A stretch of 64,000 nucleotides of DNA, from contig NC_026506.1 of NCBI RefSeq assembly GCF_000182925.2, forward strand, positions 2,480,001 to 2,544,000. Direction: 5' to 3'. This DNA comes from Neurospora crassa OR74A (Eukaryota; Ascomycota; Sordariomycetes; Sordariales; Sordariaceae). The notes below the pieces were generated by a model. The model searched no databases. It had not been told where the DNA came from and saw only the letters and a list, made by a program, of their open reading frames with translations. Positions 11,540-22,300 of the stretch are shown here, piece by piece. Position 1 is the stretch's first letter. Every line of letters begins with the position of its first letter. Made by a program: the position numbers and the translations under genes.

Positions 11540-12587
11540 AGATGGTTGATGCTTGTCGTGTCACGGACACAGATCAGATATCTTACCCCTACGTGTTTGC
11601 TGGAAAGAAAGATTTACAGGAAGGAATGAGAAATGTTCGCTTCATTAGTGACGGGCTTGAAGCGCAGAGAAAGAAGACTTGGGACACAACCGTGGATGGA
11701 TCAATGGACGGTTCTATGTAGTATCTGGGTTCCATAGAAGACGGAGCCCAATGCGGGTCTTGTTGTTTTGAAGAAGGAAAGTATCTATCGCATGACCACG
11801 GCTATGGTAGTAATATGATTGTAAGGCAGAAAGCGTTGTGATCCAAGGCTTGCCAAATGTGGAAAGTGTGGATGTCAAGCGGCAAGTCTTCGAGGGCCGG
11901 GGGCCTGGCACCTGCAGGCCACACCGTACGAATTCGGCATCATGTAAACAATCGAACAGCATTCCAAATATCACATCCTTACATGCCTTATTGCTGAAAC
12001 CTGTGTGTTACTGGAAACGGAAGGCATAATGGGCTCGGTTGGGACTCAGACAAGGGCGATACAAAGAAGGGAAACAAGCACCAACATTGCTGTTGGGTCG
12101 ACCCTTTGGCTGTAAAAACTGCTTTACGATTATTCAAGTGTCGAAATCACAATTTTGCTGCCACAGTATAACCTGCCGGTCGAGGTACGTTGTTAGGACC
12201 AATGCAACATGCAGTATCCAACAAAACAAACCGCGATATGCAGGATCCAACAAGCAGCAGCATCCTCCTTTGACATACCCCGCCAGCAAACAATGAAACG
12301 AACAAAGCGCAAGCCTGCCAACCTTATCAGTTGGAAATCGTGAACGAGCCTCGACTTGTCCCCGGTTCGTGAAGGGAACAAGGAGGCGATTGATGGATAT
12401 ACATAGTATGGGTTCCCCGTCCACCGTCTCTTTCACATTTCTCAACACGCAACACGCCGCCGAAGATATCGGAGTGGAAAATACACACGTCCACAGAACG
12501 GTAGAAGAAAACCAACATTGCCAGACAAACATCGATTCTTGCTGCGATCACATCTACGTTCCATTGCGATAGTCGACTATCCTTGAG
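11540..12587. other. Intergenic, nothing recognised
   Basis: About 1 kb between two small unrecognised genes. The frames are short on both strands, and most lack ATG starts or have unlikely composition. It probably contains the 3' UTR of the left gene and the promoter of the right one. Confidence 0.5.
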
Positions 12588-13271
12588 ATGTTCTCTCTCT
12601 TTTCCCACCTTCGGAAGCTCTTCAGGGCAAAGCCCTCAGCCAAAGAAGAAGCGACCGACGTAGTCGAGACCAAATCCATCGAGACGACCCAAACGGACAC
12701 TTCCTACTCGAAAGAGGTTGAGCATCATCAGCCCATGCCAGCACCAACATGGGCGCTCCCTCTCTGCGGTCCTCTATTTAATAAAATCTCAACCAAAAAC
12801 GGTACGCAAAACACGACGAGTCACACCAACCTCAAGTCCACATCAACTCTCTGCGCGCCTTGTATCCCCGAGAAGGACGATTTCGTCATCATCGATCCAC
12901 CTATCACAGAAGACGCTGCAGATTCACAGCCTGTCAAGGAGCCCCTATGCGACTTCGAGATTCAGCACGAACCAGGAAGGAGAAAGTTCGTGATGTACTT
13001 GACGGAAGACATTGACGAGACTATCAACGCCGAGGGAATGATGCTTATCGCGAGCCTTTTGGGGACCCTGAGGAACGGCGTCGCGGGGGATGCCCCCATC
13101 AATTATTCCACCCGGCGGTCGGCGAACTTGATCAAAGTTAGAGCCGCGAGGTGGGCGGACGAAGTGGGTAAGGAAGCCGACAAGCTTCTTAAGAAGGAGA
13201 ATGCCAAGGTAGCGAGGATTCGGAGAAAAGCACAGGAGGAGAAGGAGGTGAATAGTAACAATGTTAAATAG
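12588..13271 (+). CDS. Unrecognised 227-aa protein
   Basis: Single exon from ATG 12588 (TTGAGATGT context). The N-terminus is basic and aromatic (MFSLFSHLRKLFRAK), followed by a Thr/Ser-rich linker, a more ordered middle (DFVIIDPP, KFVMYLTEDIDETINAEGMM) and a charged helical tail (AARWADEVGKEADKLLKKE) that may form a coiled coil. There is no signal peptide or membrane span. I do not recognise a family. The composition (long polar linker, then a regular charged helix) is protein-like, and antisense frames are shorter. It lies in a run of small unrecognised genes and is probably lineage-restricted. Confidence 0.6.
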   Translation: MFSLFSHLRKLFRAKPSAKEEATDVVETKSIETTQTDTSYSKEVEHHQPMPAPTWALPLCGPLFNKISTKNGTQNTTSHTNLKSTSTLCAPCIPEKDDFVIIDPPITEDAADSQPVKEPLCDFEIQHEPGRRKFVMYLTEDIDETINAEGMMLIASLLGTLRNGVAGDAPINYSTRRSANLIKVRAARWADEVGKEADKLLKKENAKVARIRRKAQEEKEVNSNNVK

Positions 13272-14179
13272 ATGGAAGGGGTTGTTCGGAAACGGTTTCC
13301 GAGAGAGGGTGCTCAAAGGTATTTTAAATGCTGGAGGTTGAGGATGGATGTTTTGCATGGAAGGTCAGGTTGTTTTCGGTATTGTATCTCCAGGAAGAAA
13401 GTCCTATCGATGCGCGCAACAAATCACGAGTAGGGTGTGGAAGTCGGCGCAGTTATCATTTTAGTTTCTCATGTTATTCTGAGATGCATACATGACAACT
13501 ACAGCTTCTGGTCAGATTCACTTTCAGTTTTTCTATGTTCATCCTTCTGTCGAGGATTGCTAGCGGACTTCTCCAGAACTCGGTCACATGCTGAGACAAG
13601 ATCCTGCGACTTGTCATCGGCCCTCGTGATAGCAAAGTTTTTATTGCTATTTCCAGAAACGTAAAGTAATATGACATTTTGGGGGAATCCAATGGGTCAG
13701 TTCGGCACTTTTGTCTATCGACAACAACATAGGCAAAGAGCGCACCATTCCATACGGCCACCACGGTGAAGGAAAGTGATAATACCACAAGCAAGATAAA
13801 GGAGCGTCATTCTTGATTCCTATTCACTCAGCCATATGATTCTTTATTCTAGCGTACCATCTGTTCACGAGTGTCCCGGATGTGTTCATGCTGACCATGC
13901 CAATGTGGAGCCCGCACACAACACAATTACGACCGGGAAGGAATCATCAAAGTTCTTAATGTATTACTCCTGAATACTTCCTGCTACTTTAATTCCTTTT
14001 GTGTGTCTGCATCAATTTCCTGGCTTCCCCTCTTGCCAACTCCAGCACTGTTCGATTCCCTCCTTCCACTTATGCATATCTTCGCGGTTTTTTGACCCTT
14101 GCAACATGCACCTGGGCTTTCCAATTCAACATTCAACCCCTCATTCATTCTGTAGCCTTTTAATCCTTCCAGCTTGCAT
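13272..14179. other. Intergenic, nothing recognised
   Basis: About 0.9 kb with only short frames on either strand. It should hold the 3' ends of the flanking convergent genes (12588-13271 plus and 14180-14434 minus). Confidence 0.5.
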
Positions 14180-14434
14180 CTAAGAAGCCCTCGAAATCTC
14201 CGCCTCAAGTTCCTCCTTTGCTTTCGGGATATCAACAGTCCCGCCATACTCCACAGCATCCGCCAAGCGCTTCACTGCACGGTAGATCGATGATATGAGG
14301 CTGTCTCGAGAACTTTTGCCTGATGTCTTCCACAGTAGCGACTCGCCCATCCTGCCAGCCTTGGCGACCTCGGGGTCGGAGTCGCGGGCGTACTCGCGGA
14401 TGTCACTCTCGTATTGCTTGGTGATTTCGGACAT
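14180..14434 (-). CDS. Unrecognised small 84-aa helical protein
   Basis: Single short frame from ATG 14434 (ACCATGTCC context), starting MSEITKQYESDIREYA and ending KEELEAEISRAS. It is rich in Ser, Glu and Ala, has no signal peptide, membrane span or cysteine, and is predicted mostly helical. The middle (WKTSGKSSRDSLISSIYRAV) looks amphipathic. I do not know a family. Length, good start context and amino-acid balance support a real small gene, but 84 codons could also arise by chance. Confidence 0.5.
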   Translation of the reverse strand: MSEITKQYESDIREYARDSDPEVAKAGRMGESLLWKTSGKSSRDSLISSIYRAVKRLADAVEYGGTVDIPKAKEELEAEISRAS

Positions 14435-15979
14435 GGTGAAAGTCGTGTTCGAAAGTGTGAGAATGCAAGTGGGGTGGACTGTTTAGCTGGATTTCAATGG
14501 TAATTGTGGTCAGGTTGAGTGCTAATGCTGCGTTGATGACGATCTGAGTGTCGTACTGGCTATCGAGAGCCTTTATGTACAAGAATTCTGCTCGTGCTTT
14601 GCTCGTTCAAGTTCTTCGTAGCCCGACTTGCATCAAAACCGATGCATCACTCAAGTCACTGAAAACGTTAACTGTTTGTCGAACAGTCCACAGGTGAACC
14701 GTTACCGCAATGGGACGAGCGACATCTGGACAGGCATCCAACAGTATCATATCATCAGATGCTTTTACTCGAAGAGCCAAACGTACCCCTTGGACAGCGA
14801 AAGATCGTGGCATCGTGGAGATCTCGAAAACCACAATAATTACGAAATTCCAGCGAAATTGGTCTGGGCAACATACAGAATATCGATGTAGGTCTGCCTC
14901 CTATGCACTCGAGGTGCGTCAATATTCCATGGCTGGACTGCATGAGCATGAATGAGGCTGGTTCGACCGCGTTTCGGTCTAGGCAATATGTTATTCCGTT
15001 GTTTGACCGGGCGTTTTCTCATTAGATTGGCAGGTTATGCCGCAACGACTCGCCCAACGGCCCGTCAGTTCTCTTCAGCACCAACGAGATGACAATGCCG
15101 TTCATTCAACAACGAACAACGAAATCTACCCATGACCATCTCTAACGCCGTACGTCCGTCCCCGACCCGTGTAGAAGTTACCTATGGGCTATTCTCATAG
15201 CACTGAGCTCGAAGTTCCCAGAACGGAAGCTGACGAGAATATTTTGAGTGATCATCGTGACCAGATATTGGAAGAATTAAATCACACCAAGAGACGAATA
15301 TGATACACGTTTTGGGATTTCGACCTCGGCCTATCCACTTCTCTAGCTAGGGCTGGAAAGGATAGACGTCAAGCACCTGATCTGGATACGTACTGAGAGA
15401 AGGAACGGTTTTTCTACGACATATTTCACGACTGGAACAGGATGATTTGTACCAATGACGTTCTTGGATAAATTGGTTGGGGAGACAAAGGGAAACCTTA
15501 TTCAAAAGCTGACGGATATCGAAGAGGAACGTTGGTCGGGTAGGGGACCAATATCACGTCCGGGTGGAGAAGTGATAAAGATCAGTTTGCTAGCTAGGGA
15601 AACCCCCCAGCAGTGTTGCCCATATCTGGAGTTTGCTGTTACACATGAAATTGGCGGATTTAGTGCCCATGTAGCTAGCGTCGACAACAAGAAAAGGAGC
15701 AAAGTGGATAGCAGAGACGTGTTTACGAGTACACTCGAAATCAGGGCCGGATCCATGAGGATACAAACATCGGGGAGAGACAAAGGGTTTCTTGCCCCCA
15801 AGTCCCAACCAAGGCAAAGAAGTACAAGTGCCAACATACCGAAACAAGCTCCTTCGTTCACGCCACAGGAACAATCCTTCTTCAACACTCAAGTACGCGA
15901 CGCAGTCCACTCAGCGGTTACTCGAACATCCACCATCGTCAATTTCTCGCGTATGCACTTTGCAACCAAACTAGCAGTC
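14435..15979. other. Intergenic before the GH7 relic
   Basis: About 1.5 kb. The GH7 reading frame is open for about 525 nt upstream of its ATG (from a GTG-free ATG at 15455), but the sequence there does not resemble GH7 and is treated as chance. No other gene is supported. Confidence 0.45.
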
Positions 15980-17385
15980 ATGATCCGTCGAAGACTTAAC
16001 CATTTACTGCTATCCATTTTTCTTCTCTCACTTTTTCCACAAGTAGCAACCCCCCAACAGATGGGCACCGGCATACCTGAAGTCCATCCCCGTTTCCGCA
16101 CCCAGAGATGTACCAAATCAGGCGGCTGCAAAACGCAACAGACGTATCTCGTCGCCGACGCCCGGCACCGAGCCTTCCACAACACCGAAGGCGCAATCGT
16201 GAAATGCTCCGCCGCCAACAAGGTACTCTGTCTCGACGAGGCCACCTGCGCCAAGAATTGCATCCTTAACGGCGTCGAGTACGGCAGCTTAGGCATGCTC
16301 GCAAGTGACACGGCCGTGACGCTACGCAACTATCTCTTTGACGGGAAGAAGCACAGGACCATCAGTCCGCGCGTGTACCTACTTGCAGAGGATGGCGAGG
16401 ACTACGAGCCGATCAAGCTGCCCGTTAAACCAATAAATCAGCTTTCAGGTGGACGTGTCAAACATTGGTTGCGGTATGAACGGCGCGCTGTACCTGTCCG
16501 AGATGGATTCTGCCGGGGGGAGGAGTGAACTCAACCCGGCTGGGGCGAAGTATGGGACTGGGTACTGCGATGCTCAATGTCCCAAGAGCGACTTTGTAAG
16601 AATGGCGTGGTAAGCGAGAAGCATCCCATATTTATCCAAACAAATCCATTTTCGTCCCATTTAACTTCTCCGTTTCTGCACCCCAGGTAAACCTGGATTC
16701 CTCCGGCGCTTGCTGCAACAAAATGGACATCTGGGAAGCCAACTCGCGTGCCACGACCATGACTTCGCATCCTTGCAAGCAAACGGCCCTTTCCTTTGCA
16801 ACGGTGATCAGTGCGACGAGTTGGAGAAGAGTGGAAGCGGTATGCGTGCCAGAAAAGGTTGCGGAATCAATCCGTTCAGGCTTGGGGCCCCAGAGTTCTA
16901 CGGCAAGGACCAGGAACACAAGGTTGACACCTCTCGGCCGTTTACAGTCGTCACCCGCTTCTTTACAGATGACAACTCGACGACTGGCGCCCTCACCGAG
17001 ATTAGAAGGGTCTACATTCAGGATGGAAAAACGTTTCCAGCCACCTACAGCTCGAACATTAAAGCTCTCAACCATGCCAACACTTCGCCCAGCGGTGGAA
17101 AATTTGAAGCTGCGTTGACGGAGGGGTACTGCAGTGCTCGGGGCTTCGACGACCATGTGCGACTAGATGGATTGAAGACAATGGGCCAGGCACTGGGTCG
17201 TGGTATGATCATGGTATTAAGTATCTGGAACTCCGAAAGAGACTCAATGGCGTGGCTAGACGCCGGAAAAAAACGGGCCATGCCAGGACGGTGAAGGGAA
17301 GCCGGACAGGATTGCTAAGCAGACGCCGGACGTCACAGTAACTTTTTCTAACATCAGGTGGGGCGATATTGGTTCGACTGCATAA
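15980..17385 (+). pseudogene. Decayed GH7 endoglucanase (EG1/Cel7B-type)
   Basis: The translated pieces align by eye to Trichoderma EG1 over its whole catalytic core. They are a signal peptide (LLLSIFLLSLFPQVATPQQ), PEVHPRF-RTQRCTKSGGC, DEATCAKNC, SPRVYLLAEDGE, then [63 protein letters not shown], and finally [16 protein letters not shown] normal intron (16596-16686, GTAAGA to CCCCAG) is kept. The frame changes three times: near 16430 (with a TAA at 16434-16436), near 16790 in a C/T run, and at the A7 tract 17267-17273. The catalytic nucleophile, Glu in CCNEMDI of EG1, reads Lys (CCNKMDI), while the acid/base Glu (DIWEAN) remains. GH7 enzymes cut beta-1,4-glucan in plant cell walls. There is no cellulose-binding module. 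Frame changes in short runs could be sequencing errors, but the Glu-to-Lys change is not of that kind. Confidence 0.85.
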
Positions 17386-18286
17386 AAGGATATATTGTCT
17401 GCAGGTGGGCAGGAAAAAAATGAGGGGATAACCAGCGGTGCGGTGCCTCTGATAGTATGTCACCCTTCAATGTTGTTGTGATATTGAATGGCTCTTCCTA
17501 TTCCATGTACCGACCTGGAATAACCAGCTGCTATTAGCAAATAAACCTTGAACGCTGGTAACTGAACTCGTGCTCGTGGAGAGCGGTGTGTCTCCAACCT
17601 TCTCGTATATCTAACCTTTTCATCCTTACTCTACCCATTCACTTGGGCACAGCCTTTCCATCCGAGGCATTGAGTTTTTCCTCCTGCAAGCCTCAAAGAA
17701 GTCTGCAGAAGCTGGTATCTTCACGTGCGGTATAAAAATCCCCCCTCACAAGTAAGGTACCTCCTTGCTTTTTCCTCCTAACCACCAACAAAACCGTCCC
17801 CCGACTTCTTGTCAGCACAAGAACTCCTATGTTGACAGGCTCAGGACCATAACTTCCAGTCCACATCCATCAATAGTAGCACAAAACACCAAATCTATCG
17901 ACCCTAGCTTAAACAGCAACGGCACTGCTTCATATTGAGCGAGTCCCGAAGTGACGACCATCAGCAGGGCGCTGCCCGGTCGGCAACCTCCGCACTCACC
18001 ACCACTCAACCACCCTTGGTCCTAGGTCAATTCACAACGTCGCCGAGCCGAAACCCTGACAAGAACCTCAACCACAACCCTGATCACAACATTGCTCACC
18101 CGCTATCAGGCCTCGGCCGCGGCTCTGACCATAGCCTCAACCTCCTTCTAGCTTTAAGCATCGCACGAAACAACAAGACCGGCTCTGTACAAGGCTATTC
18201 GAGGGTGACATTGCTACACAGAGACCTTTTTCTGCATCGAGATTCCACCAAACTCCGACGTATCAATATCTCGTCAAATATTCACC
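17386..18286. promoter_or_regulatory. Promoter and leader region of the gene at 18287
   Basis: About 0.9 kb. A CACGTG E-box at 17722-17727 is followed 4 nt later by TATAAAAA at 17731-17738. That would imply a leader of about 500 nt before ATG 18287. Nothing else is recognised. Confidence 0.4.
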
Positions 18287-19354
18287 ATGTCAGCCCCCAT
18301 GTCGATTGTTTGCCGCAAGCGATTCTCCTCAGGCAATGAGGATGCTTCTTCCGACGATAGCTCAAAAAAACGTGCAAGGTCGAGCTCCCGCACTCGGGAA
18401 GCCAACCAGAACCAGTTCAACGACGTGGATCCGTTCAAGATGAACAATATCAAGCAGCTTATCAACGACGTTGCCGAGAAGATCGAGAAAAGCCGTCATG
18501 TCAACGGTAGCCAAACTTCCGAGGAGGCCATGAGCCTCGGCTCCCCGTCCTCTCACACTTCCACCAAATCCATCACCTCCGGCCAGGTCGACTTTGGCTT
18601 TGGCGTCGACACCAGTGGCGATGCCTTCACTTTCGATCAAAGGCCCGTCTATAAAGAGTTGGCTGAGTTGCTCGCCACTTCGCCGAGAGCTCGTAGCGCT
18701 TCTCCGTCTCCAGAACCCCTCCAGAAGAAACGCAGTAGAACCCAGAAGCGCGCCGATGCCTTGCGTCGGCAAAAAGCCAGACAACAGGCTGAGAAGCAAG
18801 CCAGCCAGGCCGAGGCAGTCAACCAGGCCGTGGCAGCCCCAGAAGCCGCGAAACGCAGCAGGACCCAGAAGCGAGCCAATACCAAGCGCCGACAGAAGAT
18901 GAGAGAGCAAGATGAGAGGCAAGCTAAGCAAGCCGAGGCAGCCAAAGAAGCCGAAAAGCTCAGACAAGCCAAGAAGCTCCAGAAAAAGCTCAACGCCATT
19001 GCGAACAACAGCATCCCGCTGCCGCCGCCGTCACCGGTGTTGATGCAGTTGGACGCACAGATGGATGAGGATGTCGAAGCCTGGAGTGTCCGCCTCCAGA
19101 ATGAGCTCATCGAGGCCAAGGCTGAAATGTTGTCGATGAAAAGGACCAATGACTTCCTCATGGCCCAGGTGCAACATTTGCAGGCGAAGGCGGACAGTCT
19201 CACGGAAGCCAATCAGGCTGCGCTGCGGGAGATGCAGGCTGTTCGTACCGCTGCCGCACAAACTCTTGACAGCGGTCCGGAAATCACCATTGAAGACATG
19301 GAGCGTCGAATTTTGAACGGCATCACGGCCGAGGTGCCACCGTCGCCGCTCTGA
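18287..19354 (+). CDS. Unrecognised coiled-coil protein with a duplicated basic motif
   Basis: Single exon, 355 aa, from ATG 18287 in a CACCATGTC context. The N-terminus carries a Ser/Lys/Arg-rich stretch (SSKKRARSSSRTR), a likely nuclear localisation signal. A 41-residue unit occurs twice in tandem, starting KRSRTQKRADALRRQK and KRSRTQKRANTKRRQK (nucleotide offset 123). It resembles a bZIP-like basic region followed by Gln/Ala/Lys-rich helices. Residues about 270-330 form a clear coiled coil (heptads through EAWSVRLQNELIEAKAEM and the following helix). The tail ends VPPSPL. I know no named family. DNA binding is possible but not shown, because the Asn/Ala/Arg pattern of a true bZIP basic region is absent. 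Confidence 0.65.
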   Translation: MSAPMSIVCRKRFSSGNEDASSDDSSKKRARSSSRTREANQNQFNDVDPFKMNNIKQLINDVAEKIEKSRHVNGSQTSEEAMSLGSPSSHTSTKSITSGQVDFGFGVDTSGDAFTFDQRPVYKELAELLATSPRARSASPSPEPLQKKRSRTQKRADALRRQKARQQAEKQASQAEAVNQAVAAPEAAKRSRTQKRANTKRRQKMREQDERQAKQAEAAKEAEKLRQAKKLQKKLNAIANNSIPLPPPSPVLMQLDAQMDEDVEAWSVRLQNELIEAKAEMLSMKRTNDFLMAQVQHLQAKADSLTEANQAALREMQAVRTAAAQTLDSGPEITIEDMERRILNGITAEVPPSPL

Positions 19355-22300
19355 AAGTGATTGGAGATCGCCGATGAAAGTTTTTTTAGCGATCCGCAGA
19401 GACAAAAGAATTCTGATCTATGTCTGGATGACCTTCCACGTAGGATAAACGCAGCAATGTTATCGAATTTTCCGTGGAGTCTGGCAGCAAAGGATTGGTT
19501 TTGACTTCCACGGTTTCTCAAGCGATGGCATGGCGGTGCCAGACAGGCGTTGGTGTGCACCGGGCATGGTTTTTGGAGTCAATCTGCATATGGGATTGTG
19601 GTCCCTCTTCTACTTCATCATCTCTTTCTTTTCTCCTCCTCTTCTTGCTATGGCCGATAGCTGGCGCTGGATGCGAACTTGTTCTCGCTCCTTTTGGTGG
19701 TGGGGAAATCGGCATTATTTGGGGGTCTACTGTCTACCAAATATTATCTGCGCCAGGAGAACGAATCGTCAGCTCTCTGTTATCACTGCGGCGGAACTGG
19801 GCGTACTGCCCTCATTGTGGCATGGACTAGATGAGCCCAAGTACAGGATTGAACTTTTCGCTGCATGTTCGTCCGGGGCGGGCAGTTGGGAATCCGAAAT
19901 ACGGGGAAAGAAAAATGGGAGATACACATACAGGAACAGAGATTAGTTGCTTTACTTCCACCGTTCTGATGAATCAGTAGTCGTTGGATACTGGGGCGTG
20001 ATTCCATATTCCATGAGCTTGTAAGCTGTGATTTCGAAGGCCGGGCTGGATGCTCAATTTGGACCAGGAGATCGCAAACAAATATAACGCTTTAGAACTG
20101 TGATTGACTACTGCCATACTGAGGTACCTTTAACTGGACTGTAGAAAGACTCTTGTAACTGTGTGGTGGTGATATCTGATCTTGAGGGGCAGGTGCCTTG
20201 GCTTTACAGGACGTTACAGTTACTTGTGATAACTCCCATCTGCACCTTCCGCCCCTTGCAGTTGTGAAAAGTCGGGGTTTCCTCCTGGACAAGCATTGGA
20301 AGGAGGGGCCGACGCAGCTTCGAGCTGATACTTGGGAGAAGGAAGGAGGAGCGGAGAAAGTCGGGGACGACAAAATACAGGGCACGGGCACCGGCCGTAG
20401 TGGACATGTGATGCTGGAAAAGTGGAAACCTGGATGCAGTCTACAAGAAATGGGGATGGTGAGAAAGTTTGGTTAGACACTCGTTTACAGAACCGCGGGT
20501 CTCTCAATGAGCCCCTTGAGAACCACTTGTATTGTTTCAAGACCTAAACAGATTCACTACTCAGCCCTCTCCCCTGAGTAACACGCGATGTGCTTCCTCA
20601 AAATGTGATGAGCTCGAGTATCATGACAACGGTCCGAATTTCTTGTGCCCCGCTTTTCACGGATTCGATATGGCCAAGGCGTGGCCGCGTGGGAAGGTGG
20701 AGTGCGCAGCGGGACGGAAGTTGACAGATGATGTGCTCGGGTGAGCCTCAATTCCACACAAAGTCTTACTACGCCTGGCTCCTTATGCTGTCCTACATGT
20801 GGCACTCTCAGATCCTAAAATCTTGACACAATTTGCTGCGAGTAGTGAACCCCGTCAATATCATCGAGGGAGAACATCGGCCTGCAAGATCTCATTTGGG
20901 GTGGTGTGCGACAAATACGGAAGTTTGTTTGTCTTGGCACACAGCGCCCCTGAATTGTGGATCACCGCTGCTCTGAGGACCCCGCATCTCCCCCAAACTC
21001 CCCGCCGGTCAACGCTTTCCGGGCCCTGATTTGCCTGAGAAATGACACGATGAAGAGTGCACTCAACTCCGATGTGTGCTTCAAAGTCGCGCTCAATCCT
21101 TCAATGATAAAATCGCACGCGCTGTCGAAGGGTGGGAATGCTCTTATGTCATCTGAAGCCATGATCACCCACTCCTCTCTCTACGTTGGCGCCCTTCACG
21201 AATTCTTGAGGAGTCGTGTACTGCCTTGGAATCCAGTCTGTCGACCTGTGGAAGCTCATGACGCGCAGCCAGCTTCACAGATGACTCTACGCATGGTCCA
21301 TGAAGATATATCTTCCCCATTCTCGACACACTCCCCTTGAAGGCGGCGTTTTGGACCAAGAGGCCTTCAATTTGAGTTCTTCTTTTTTCCATTTAATTGC
21401 TCAAATGCATCAGGTTGGCTATTCGGTTCATTCACTCTCCGAATTTCTCGGTGCTATTTGCGACGGTATCATCACCACAACACAATGTGCGCCAAGGTCG
21501 GGGAAACGATGCCACCGTAAGAGGTGACGAGGGTCTCTTCCACAACGGAAATGGACGTCATATCGTGGGGAGCGAGGTCTACCACTACAGTGGCTCAGTG
21601 GCGCCCTATATCATCGTATGGAGTTTCCGCTTCGAGCGAAGGGGTAGTCGCTGCGGACGGCATCCGCAATGATCGCATCAAGATGTCGAGGTGTCGTGGC
21701 GCCATATCGCGCGAACCCTCGGTTTATGTTGATCTTTTGGAATGTTAGGCGGGGCAAGTCGCCGCGACAGCTGCGGTCGCTTTTGTTGGACGGGGAAGTA
21801 GGCGACGCGTCGGCAGCAACACAGGCTATCGGTTACCAAGACACCCACGTCGTTTCGACATTCCGTTACACGGCTGACACAGAGACTGTAAGCTTCAGGC
21901 TTCGAATTGATGCTGTGGACGCAATGTTCAACGAACCGGGCGAGTGGATGGTTTACATATGGAGGACCGTCAGCTGGGAGAAGATTGGTGATGGACTTCC
22001 AATCACAACCACATTGGAGACGGGAAAGACGGGAGTTGGGCTAGCACCGCGAGTGTCGGCCAGCAGTGACTGCGCTCAACATGGCACTGCGCCAGATGAG
22101 GGCAACCAAGACAGAGCTGGGCCATTTTACTTGGCTGGCCACTGCAGGGCAGGACTGACTTCCCTCTGATGACCTCCTTTTTCTTGTTCATTTAAAGATT
22201 AAGTTGTACATGTTGCACGACCGAGCGCACAGCGGTAGCTTGGTAGCCTGAGCTGTTGCCTGTTCTAGAAAGTCTCAATTGCCTCGTCGGCTGCCGACGC

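Noticed and set aside
15455-15979. In-frame extension upstream of the GH7 start
   Set aside because: The frame is open by chance; the residues do not match GH7, and the signal peptide begins at 15980.
21669-22169. 166-codon ATG frame in the gene-free stretch
   Set aside because: No motif and unlikely composition; frames of this size arise by chance in a window of this length.
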